From Bradyrhizobium sp. CCBAU 51627 (GTDB lineage Bacteria; Pseudomonadota; Alphaproteobacteria; Rhizobiales; Xanthobacteraceae), in assembly GCF_028128765.1 (NCBI RefSeq), contig NZ_LBJG01000091.1, forward strand, positions 62,001-126,000: a stretch of DNA of 64,000 nt, given 5' to 3'. The notes beneath the pieces are model-generated. The model was not told the origin of the DNA, did not search any database, and worked only from the letters and a program-made list of their open reading frames with translations. This document shows, one piece after another, positions 56,833 to 64,000 of the stretch (position 1 is the first letter of the stretch; every line of letters starts with the position of its first letter). The translations under genes and the position numbers were made by a program.

Positions 56833-59298
56833 CTATATCGTCGATGTTTTTCGAGAGCTTCGTCTTTGGCTCAGCTCCTCCTCCGAGAGCATTCTCGTCC
56901 CGATGATACCCTTCTTCTTGAGATCAGCGATTTCCGGCTCGCAGAGCCCTAAAAGGCCGCTCAGAATTTCCGTATTATGTTCTCCCAGAACGGGTGCTGC
57001 TCGGCGGATCGAATGAGGCCGTGCACCTTCACGAATCGGGATCGACGATTGCGGGTGCAGACCGATGAAAGCGCGTTCAACATCCTGAAAGAATGAACGA
57101 TATCTTAGTTGCGGATCCTTTAGCAGGTCGATTGGCAGGCGCACAACGCCGGCTGCGATGCTCGCGGCCTGCAGCTGGAACATCGCCTGATCTGCATCAC
57201 GTGTGCGCGTCCAGGCTTCGATTGCCCTGTCGATCGTATCCTCCATCGAACGGCGGCGGTCCGGAACTTTCAACGAGGGGTCAGAAGCCCAGTCTCCTCG
57301 GCCGATCACGCTCGCAAGCCTCTGCCACATACCCGCGTCGGTCGCAGCCACTGCAATCCAGCCATCTTCTCCGGCGCACCGGAAGCAGCCGTGCGGCACA
57401 AACTGAGGATGTCGATTGCCGTACCTTGTCGGCGTACCGCAAAGCGATTGGATAATCATCCATGGAGCAGCAAGCGGCATCATGCATTCGATCTGCGCGA
57501 GATCGATAAACTGCCCCTGCCCAGTCTCGCGGGCGTGGATCAGTGCAACAAGAACTGCAGCGCAACCATTCAGACCACCTACAGCATCCCCGAACGCAAC
57601 GTGGCTCATTGCCGGCGGCCCATTGGCATTTCCGACAACGCTCGGCAACCCCGAGCCCTGCTCCAGCGTCGAGCCGTATGCCCGGCAATCGCGAAAAGCG
57701 CTGCTCTTGCCAAAGGCCGACATCGACATCACCACGAGGCGCGGGTTGAGCATTCTCAGCACTTCGTAACCAAGCCCAAGCTTTGGCAGCACATCCACCG
57801 AATAATTGTCGACAACAATGTCGGCGCCCGCTATCAGCCGCTTAGCAAGGGTGAGGCCCTCGGGTCTGGTCAGATCGAGTGTGATACCGCGCTTGTTTCG
57901 GTTCATCATGCAGAAGCGCAGCGTCTTCTCGTACATCTGACGGTTTACGTAATCAGAGCGGCGATCGACACCGCGCCACCAGTCCGGGTACTGGATCGCC
58001 TCGATCTTGATCACGTCCGCACCGAGGTCAGCAAGGGTCCGCGTACACAACGGGCCAGCCCAGCCCATGGAAAAGTCAATGACGCGCGTTCTCAGCAAAG
58101 GTTGTTCGGCTGCACTGCTGCAGTCGACGAACATCGACACGCTTGTTGTGGAGTTCGATCGGCTATTCGTCAGAGCCTGCCGCTCGCCGGGACACGGAAC
58201 CTTTCCGCCCCGGCGCGGCGGTGTCAATGTCAGCCGCTGCATCGAGCCAGCCGACAGCGCTCTTTCCTTGCCGAGCAGAATTGGAACGATTGCACTACGC
58301 TCGATCATCTCCTTATCCTGGAGAAGATCGGACATCTCTGGTACCGGTACGATCGGAATCTTGCGCTTTAGTCCCTCGGCAAACCACTGCTGCGCGGTCC
58401 GCTTCCTAAGCCTTGGGATGACCAGTCGCTCGATCTGCTCCATATGGTTCAGACGGTCGGCACCGAGCATTAGAGCTGGATCGTCACGCAACTGAGGAAG
58501 ACCGAGCATGTCGCAGAACGCACGCCACTGGGGTGGGGTTATTGTTGTAACGCCGAGCCACCCCTTTTTTGTTTCATAGATGCCTACTGGAAAATTCGGC
58601 CAGAAGCGATTGATGCCGATCCGGCGCATCACGTCGCCGCGCTGAAATGCTTCAAATAGCTGATACTCGCTGAGCGAGATACATGCTTCGAAGATACTGA
58701 GCGAGTACGATCGACCTGCTCTACTCTGCATTCGCGCAAACACTGACGAGGCAGCTGCGATGAAGCCCCATAGACCCGCCAGGATACCGGTCTGGAAATC
58801 CGGCGCGTGCAAAGGAGGTCCTTCGACTGGTCCAACCAGCTTGATGAGACCGGCAAGGGCGCGAACGATCGAGTCGCTCGCGGTGAATTCAGCATAGGGT
58901 CCGTCCTGGCCGAACCAGCTCACATCCAGGTAGATCAATGCAGGTCGCCGTTGTCGGATTGCGGTGACATCAACGGGCGGGCAGTTCGCGCCATCGACAT
59001 CACGGCCATCGACCAGAATGTCGCAATCCTCAATCAACAGTGTCAGTCGCTCGACCGCTCCTGGGTCGGCAGCGTCGATAACGATACTTGACTTGTTGAA
59101 GTTCAGGAAGCCGAACCACGCGCTCTGGCCACCTGGGGTCAACGGAGCGCTCGAACGAAGTGGATCGCCGGTCGGTGGCTCGACCTTCCAAACCTCGGCG
59201 CCGAAGTCGGCAAACAGCCGTGCACAATAGCTTGTCGCAGCTGAGCTACCAATTTCGACCACTCGCAACTGTGACAACGCCTCTTTGGTGGGCTTCAT
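56833..59298 (-). CDS. Double CaiB/BaiF (family III) CoA-transferase, two domains in one chain
   Basis: An 821-residue protein, twice the usual length. Domain 1 (about 10-375) starts LRVVEIGSSAATSYCARLFADFGAEVWKVE (in pieces) and has the catalytic Asp167 in HAPDFQTG. Domain 2 (about 402-800) restarts with RVIDFSMGWAGPLCTRTLAD, LGADVIKIEAIQYPDWWRG and has its own Asp at 571 in AFGDAVGG. Both Asp residues are those that form the aspartyl-CoA anhydride in this family, so both halves could be active or form an internal heterodimer like two-subunit members. It is cytoplasmic and transfers CoA between acids. The ribosome site before the ATG (59296-59298) is weak. Substrate unknown. Confidence 0.9.
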   Translation of the reverse strand: MKPTKEALSQLRVVEIGSSAATSYCARLFADFGAEVWKVEPPTGDPLRSSAPLTPGGQSAWFGFLNFNKSSIVIDAADPGAVERLTLLIEDCDILVDGRDVDGANCPPVDVTAIRQRRPALIYLDVSWFGQDGPYAEFTASDSIVRALAGLIKLVGPVEGPPLHAPDFQTGILAGLWGFIAAASSVFARMQSRAGRSYSLSIFEACISLSEYQLFEAFQRGDVMRRIGINRFWPNFPVGIYETKKGWLGVTTITPPQWRAFCDMLGLPQLRDDPALMLGADRLNHMEQIERLVIPRLRKRTAQQWFAEGLKRKIPIVPVPEMSDLLQDKEMIERSAIVPILLGKERALSAGSMQRLTLTPPRRGGKVPCPGERQALTNSRSNSTTSVSMFVDCSSAAEQPLLRTRVIDFSMGWAGPLCTRTLADLGADVIKIEAIQYPDWWRGVDRRSDYVNRQMYEKTLRFCMMNRNKRGITLDLTRPEGLTLAKRLIAGADIVVDNYSVDVLPKLGLGYEVLRMLNPRLVVMSMSAFGKSSAFRDCRAYGSTLEQGSGLPSVVGNANGPPAMSHVAFGDAVGGLNGCAAVLVALIHARETGQGQFIDLAQIECMMPLAAPWMIIQSLCGTPTRYGNRHPQFVPHGCFRCAGEDGWIAVAATDAGMWQRLASVIGRGDWASDPSLKVPDRRRSMEDTIDRAIEAWTRTRDADQAMFQLQAASIAAGVVRLPIDLLKDPQLRYRSFFQDVERAFIGLHPQSSIPIREGARPHSIRRAAPVLGEHNTEILSGLLGLCEPEIADLKKKGIIGTRMLSEEELSQRRSSRKTSTI

Positions 59299-60311
59299 TT
59301 TCTTCAGCCATAACTATGCTTTGGAACTTATAGCCTGCGGATGCAGTGCCCTTAAGCACCACACTGTCCTGGAGAGCCCGACACCCCGACGCTTTCGGGT
59401 TATGAGAGCCGACACACGACTTTCGCCATGCATGTCTTCTGATCCACCTGCTCGCCTTCGCTGATTCTCTACCGACCTGCGGAACAGAAGCTCCGTGGAG
59501 CCAGCAAGGACCGTGCCGCCGCGCAATGTCTCAAACAATTTCGCTTCGACACGACAGGAGACGCTTTCGACGGGATCTATTCCAAGCGGCTAAAAAGCGC
59601 AGCTAAAGGGTAGCCGGGCCGATTCTGAGCCGTGAAATGCACCCTCCGCTCCCTGCGCGATCAGAACCCGCCGCTGTAGGAGATTGAGACACTGGCCGCG
59701 CTACAGAGACGAGATGCCCAGACGCGTTTCGCATATTGAACGGACCGACGCTCTCCATCAGCAGTTCGAGAGTGCCAGGAACGGTCGTGAATGACCCTAC
59801 GCTTCCTCGCTCGATCACACCCCCCTCGGGCCATTGGCGTGCAGGCGCTGGTATGCCGAACCATAACATAGCGCCATCATCTCGAATCCGATGCCGGACT
59901 TCAGCGTCTGAGATCCACCAGGCAATTCCTGCATCTTCAACGCAACATTCCTGTCCGGTAGAGCACACAACGCGTGGAGCTGCGACACAAGCCTCGCGCC
60001 ATTCCGCCGAACACCTCCATGTCGATCTTCGTTAAATTGGAGGATGTTACACAAGTGGGATGCAACAGCGCGTCATCACTGATGCATCTCCACCACACGC
60101 AGCGAGCAAGCTATCGTCTTTCTAACGTGTTCACCCCGGTTCCAAGTACGGCTTTCCCTTCTGGAAATCATGGCACGGCCAAGTCGACGACGTCAGCGAC
60201 CGCAGAAGTAGTGGTGCTTGCATCTTTGTAGACTATTTTTCGTGGCTGAATCCCATCCGAACTCAATCTAACGCATGAAGAACGCTATTGCGCCGTAACG
60301 ACGCTCACCAG
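59299..60311. other. 1-kb gene-poor region
   Basis: Reverse frames at 59314-59538 (FETLRGGTVLAGSTELLF) and 59603-59968 look like worn protein but I cannot assign them. Contains the promoter of the double CoA-transferase. Confidence 0.35.
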
Positions 60312-61094
60312 CTAGGCAGCGAACTCGCCACCCGTGATATCGATCGTCGCACCCGTAATAAAGCCCGCCCGCGGTGACGCGAGAAAGGCAACGAGGTCCG
60401 CCACCTCTTCGGGGTTTCCAAACCGACCGACGGGAATGCGGCTGAGGGCGGAACGATTCACCGCCGCCTCTGGCGGCCCAGTTAGATCACTAAGAATCCG
60501 ACCCGGGGCGATGCAATTGACCGTAACACCGTATGGCGCGAGATCACGTGCAGCAGCGCGGGTTAACCCGACCAATCCCGCTTTCGATGCAGCATAATGC
60601 GGACCTGCGATCAACGGCACGGCGCGGCCCGCCAGAGACCCGACGTTAACGATGCGTCCATAGCCGTTCGAAATCATTGAGGGCGCTAAGAGACGTATTA
60701 GAAAGAACGGGCCGCTCAGATTGACATCGATGACTCTTGCCCATTCTTGAGGCGACATTTGCGAAAACCAGGGAACGTTCTGGTCTAGACGCTTTGGAGA
60801 GATTCCGGCATTGTTTACCAAAGCCGTGATTTCGCCCCACCTTCGCCGGATCTGGTCGACAAAACGGGTCACCTCAGTTTCCTGAGTAACGTCAACTACC
60901 CCCGCACAGAGGAGCTCTTCTGAATAGCTAAGGCTTTCGAGCGCATGCTGCACGTTCTTCGTCTGTGTCGCCACAAAGGCCACTCGATAGCCATCGGTCA
61001 AGAACCGTCGCACGATTTCAAGTCCGATGCCGCGTGCTCCTCCAGTCACGAGGACAACGCCCGGATCACCTTCTCTCAGCTTTCCTGTTACCAT
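60312..61094 (-). CDS. Short-chain dehydrogenase/reductase (FabG-like)
   Basis: A 260-residue classical SDR, NAD(P)H-dependent, reducing a keto group or oxidising an alcohol. Cofactor motif VTGGARGIG (about 17-24), NNAG (94-97), catalytic Ser153, Tyr167 and Lys171 (GPHYAASKAGLVGL), and the end FITGATIDITGGEFAA of the 3-oxoacyl reductase group. It lies 170 bases downstream of the alpha-oxoamine synthase gene, same strand. This order allows reduction of the amino ketone made by that enzyme to an amino alcohol, as in sphingoid-base synthesis (inference). Alternatively it may be a simple sugar or acyl reductase. Confidence 0.88.
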   Translation of the reverse strand: MVTGKLREGDPGVVLVTGGARGIGLEIVRRFLTDGYRVAFVATQTKNVQHALESLSYSEELLCAGVVDVTQETEVTRFVDQIRRRWGEITALVNNAGISPKRLDQNVPWFSQMSPQEWARVIDVNLSGPFFLIRLLAPSMISNGYGRIVNVGSLAGRAVPLIAGPHYAASKAGLVGLTRAAARDLAPYGVTVNCIAPGRILSDLTGPPEAAVNRSALSRIPVGRFGNPEEVADLVAFLASPRAGFITGATIDITGGEFAA

Positions 61095-61264
61095 GGTTCC
61101 GACAGTCGAAAGGAGCGCCTTCCGGCGCGCTCAGCCAGGGGAGATGGTCTTAGAAGAGAAGCACAGCGTGCACAGCTAAATGACCGCTCATGTCCTGCGT
61201 CGCCACAGGTGTACCTCAATTGCGGCCGCCTGCTTCGTGGCCTCCCTGCCGACGAGCGATCCTA

Positions 61265-62551
61265 TCATTGCGCCACGGTCCTTGCTGCTTTGTCGACAAT
61301 GGCTTTGGGTACTCTGTCCAGAATGCAGTCACACAGCCGTTTTATGTCGCCAACCTCATGATCTGCCGTAACACACACTCGAACGCCTGCGTTTCCTTGG
61401 GCAACGGTCGGAAAGAAGATCACGGACGTGTAAAAGCCGGCGTCGAGAAGTTCTCGTGCCACTGCAATAGCCTTGGCCTCCGATCCGATAGGAACCATTC
61501 TGATTGGAAGTGAACTCCCTTGCTCGACCGTCGCTACACGATCGTCGAACACCTTGATGCGTTGCCCCAACTGCTTCTGACGTTCGCCAAGTTCTGTCGA
61601 GCGGTGGATCTTACAAGAGCCCAGCCCCGCACCAACTGCTGCCAAATTGGGAGCCACCGAGAATGCATAGGGAATAGAGTAACGTCGAAACAGAGCTTCC
61701 TGCTCGCCTGTTCCTAGCATCAACATGCCGCCCGATGCTCCGAATCCCTTGGCGAGCGAGGCTGCAATGATCGTGCGATCGCCCAAAGCTTCGGGGAACT
61801 GAGTGCGCGCAAATCCTTCCCCATGGCGTCCGAACAGCGATATGCCGTGAGCATCGTCAATATACAAAAAGAGCCTATAACGTTCCTGGAGCTCGCGCAG
61901 CTCCTTGATGGGCGCGTTTCCCCCCATCGAATAAACACCATCGCAAACATAGGCAACTACCGGGTGTTTGCGGCACAACGCTTCAAGAGCCTCAATATCG
62001 TTGTGCGCAATGGTTTCCACTCGCGTTTCGTCCGCAACGACTGGCTTGTGATAGGCGAGCGAGAGGTGCGCATTACGGTCAAACACGACAACCGGCTTCG
62101 CGCCTTCTGTCAACATGCCAGAGGCGAGAATGGGCATGGCTCCGAGGTTAGCGAGCATGACGGTTGAGAAGGCGATTACACGCGCGCGGAACATTTCCGA
62201 CAGATTGGCCTCGAGCTCTGCCAGCAAATCGAAGTTGAGTCGGGTTCGAGCGCAAGACCAGTGCAATGATCGATGCGCCTCGATCGCGTCGATCGCGCCA
62301 GATACGATCATAGGATGATTGTCCAGCCCCAGATAGGAACACCGCACAAAATCAATTATCTCCTGCCGATCATCAAGTGGACCGGTGCCTAACGCAAATG
62401 CGCGTCCGGTCGTAGAGCGTCCTTGAACAGCCATGAGACCAGCGGTGTGAGCTGCGTCAAAAAACGACCTGCTCTTGTTGATGACGTACGCGGTGTTCCG
62501 AAAGTGGCCTTTCGAGCGACCACCTTCAGGAGGCACGATCTGCTGCTTCAT
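61265..62551 (-). CDS. Alpha-oxoamine synthase family enzyme (AONS/KBL/ALAS-like), PLP-dependent
   Basis: A 428-residue PLP enzyme of the family that joins an amino acid with an acyl-CoA or acyl-ACP and releases CO2, giving an amino ketone. The ATG at 62549-62551 has GGAGAG upstream; ATG 62563 is too near its ribosome site. FVRCSYLGLDNHP replaces the usual NYLGL, ARTRLNFDLLAELE the usual G-SR--G-T-H-LE stretch, IDDAHGISLFGRHGEG carries Asp232/Asp233 and His235, and ASLAKGFGASGG carries the Schiff-base Lys268. The long N-terminus and changed glycine loop set it apart from biotin and ALA enzymes. It lies next to an SDR gene and a decayed class III aminotransferase. Confidence 0.87.
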   Translation of the reverse strand: MKQQIVPPEGGRSKGHFRNTAYVINKSRSFFDAAHTAGLMAVQGRSTTGRAFALGTGPLDDRQEIIDFVRCSYLGLDNHPMIVSGAIDAIEAHRSLHWSCARTRLNFDLLAELEANLSEMFRARVIAFSTVMLANLGAMPILASGMLTEGAKPVVVFDRNAHLSLAYHKPVVADETRVETIAHNDIEALEALCRKHPVVAYVCDGVYSMGGNAPIKELRELQERYRLFLYIDDAHGISLFGRHGEGFARTQFPEALGDRTIIAASLAKGFGASGGMLMLGTGEQEALFRRYSIPYAFSVAPNLAAVGAGLGSCKIHRSTELGERQKQLGQRIKVFDDRVATVEQGSSLPIRMVPIGSEAKAIAVARELLDAGFYTSVIFFPTVAQGNAGVRVCVTADHEVGDIKRLCDCILDRVPKAIVDKAARTVAQ

Positions 62552-62563
62552 GTCGCTCTCCAT

Positions 62564-63185
62564 TCCCTCTGCAGGCGTGCGCTCCAGGCTGCTTATTAGG
62601 TACGGTACACGCTCTCGCGAAGTCGGGCGGGCTCTCTACATATCGCGAGAAAGAGCCTTGTCGGATCTTAAGAGCCGGGACCTTACACATGGCAGGTCGA
62701 TCTCGCAGCTACTCGATCGAATAGGGCGCTGCAGTGCTCAACGGGCTTGCAAATGAGCGCCGTCCGGAACTGAGCTATCAAGTCGATTCGCCCCTATTTG
62801 AACCGAACGGCGCTGCATCGTTTTACCGACGCGCCTGCCAGTCAGCGCTTCGGTCAGCTTGGCACCTTGAGAGAGAGTTTTTGCGGTGCCGTCCACCCGA
62901 TGCAGCGCCATCACGACAGATTGTCGCATCTGCAAGCGCACGCTTGATGCCGCCGCAATTTCGAACAGTCCAGAGATCTCTCACATCAAGAACGATCGCT
63001 ACACTCTGTGTATAACGCTCGTACGCGCCTGTCAGCGACAGGCGCGAAGCCATTCTGATCTGCAAATGCGCAACCAACGGGATACCAAGCAGACGTCGGC
63101 CGCCGGCTTCGACGGAGTGATCGCCTTCCCGGACGGCGATGCAACACTTTGGCGTAGCCTTCGCTGGCGCCACGAGTCGTTCCTC
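62564..63185. other. Intergenic region upstream of the alpha-oxoamine synthase gene
   Basis: About 620 bases. A reverse frame at 62823-63200 (125 codons) reads VAHLQIRMASRLSLTGAYER and more but is unassigned. It should contain the promoter for the synthase and SDR genes. Confidence 0.35.
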
Positions 63186-64000
63186 TATGTTTTCCAGCAC
63201 ACTTGATGGCTATGGAGAAAGGCTGCAAATACATCAACGACCAGCTCAGGGTCGGCGCGAGTCATGGTTGTTGACGTGGAAGCCGCGGCGTCGTGCGAGA
63301 ACATGATGCCGCTTTCCACAAGGAAGTGCGCAAGCTACTTCATGAGTTTAGATGCGCTGTGCGAGGGATAGGCTTCGCGATTGTCATTCGGGACTTCTGC
63401 CGTCGGATGAATTCGAAATAGTGAGGCCGCTCAGGTAACGCAGATCGGCGCTCTCCTTTTTGAGATAGCTCGAGCAATCCCGTCCCAAACAACATACCCA
63501 AGCTCGTCAAGGCTTGCGAAAGCCCCATGATCGAGAAAGCTGTTATAGAGAGAGGATTGACTGACAATGTCCCGCCTTGGGGAAGTAGAGGCCGGTCGCT
63601 GAGGCGCCGAATACTCTCATCACCTCCTCCCGCCCTCCGATTGCTCCAATTGGCAAACCGCCGCCGATGATCTTGCCCGTCGTGATGAGGTCCGTAACAA
63701 GGCCATACAACGCGGACGCTCCCGAGAACTCTGGCCGAGATTCAGAACCTCATCAGCAACGACGAGAACGCCGTTCTTGCGAGCTGGATCTTGAACCGCT
63801 GCAACAAATTCAGGCTTGGGCGCAGCTTGACCACCACGGCTTGGCATCGGGTCTACAATGCCTGCAGCAAGGCTGCGCCCATGACACGACAGTAATTGGC
63901 GTGCGCTCTCAGCCTTGGCGCTGCGGAATCCAATTGTCTGCGGTCGCCGCGACACTCACCTCAGCCCAGTCGTAAGCACCATGACACGCGCCCTCAACCT
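63186..64000 (-). pseudogene. Decayed glutamate-1-semialdehyde-type (class III) aminotransferase, cut by the edge
   Basis: Reverse-strand pieces in different frames: GIVDPMPSRGGQAAPKPEFV and GVLVVADEVLNLG (the substrate loop and PLP Asp region, 63730-63880), then a worn GKIIGGGLP-IGA segment near 63650, SILSITAFSIMGLSQALTSLG, and a tail MFSHDAAASTSTTMTRADPELVVDVFAAFL near 63200-63310 (split over positions) that matches the C-terminus of this family. Several frameshifts. The N-terminal part is outside the window. Confidence 0.75.

Noticed and set aside
57391..58371. Forward open frame of 326 codons
   Set aside because: Antisense to the double CoA-transferase.

Overview
The window looks like accessory DNA from an alphaproteobacterial rhizobium, most probably a Bradyrhizobium-type symbiosis island or integrative and conjugative element (ICE). 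The reasons are the protein styles (PimC/PimD-like acyl-CoA dehydrogenases, CaiB-type CoA-transferases, Pot-type transporters), a good RpoN promoter with a NifA activator site, an ICE-type excision-control locus (FseA-like, QseM-like, small XRE regulator), an IS481 remnant and many decayed genes between intact ones. This is inference from reading; no search was run.

Layout. 0-7.5 kb: CoA-transferase (cut by the edge) and CitE-like lyase, an orphan periplasmic binding protein, an Asp/Glu-type racemase, a dead second copy of the binding protein and a dead MaoC hydratase. 7.6-14.6 kb: a CoA-thioester oxidation cluster (NDP-forming acyl-CoA synthetase, PimD/PimC-like pair, enoyl-CoA hydratase) and a two-cupin protein. 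15-28.5 kb: M14/DUF2817 hydrolase, aldehyde dehydrogenase, a thiamine-diphosphate enzyme beside a complete polyamine-type ABC importer with a fused permease, then omega-aminotransferase, semialdehyde dehydrogenase and a divergent Lrp/AsnC regulator. 29-36.5 kb: two MFS transporters, a third aldehyde dehydrogenase behind a terminator-bearing leader, and a cyclase-family hydrolase. 36.5-50.3 kb: IS481 remnant, a second PimC/PimD pair, an enolase-superfamily dehydratase, acyl-CoA thioesterase II, a MaoC remnant, an ABC exporter and a GlcD-like oxidase; three transcription units here carry RpoN-type promoters. 50.3-54.6 kb: remnants of GntR and TauD genes, then the ICE-control locus. 54.7-64 kb: a flavin monooxygenase, a double CoA-transferase, a short-chain dehydrogenase, an alpha-oxoamine synthase and a decayed class III aminotransferase.

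How the parts may work together. The 16-28 kb block fits uptake of a polyamine or amino compound, transamination to a semialdehyde and oxidation to an acid, probably under the Lrp-type regulator. A recurring dyad (type ATTCTGCAGAAT) lies upstream of several of these catabolic genes. The PimC/PimD clusters would oxidise dicarboxyl- or fatty acyl-CoA; the second copy appears to be NifA/RpoN controlled and so active in nitrogen-fixing conditions.

The most interesting region is 52.5-54.6 kb. An fseA-like gene is split exactly between its DUF6499 and DUF2285 halves by a one-base offset, as in the programmed frameshift of ICEMlSymR7A, and next to it lies a qseM-like antiactivator apparently broken by loss of two bases.
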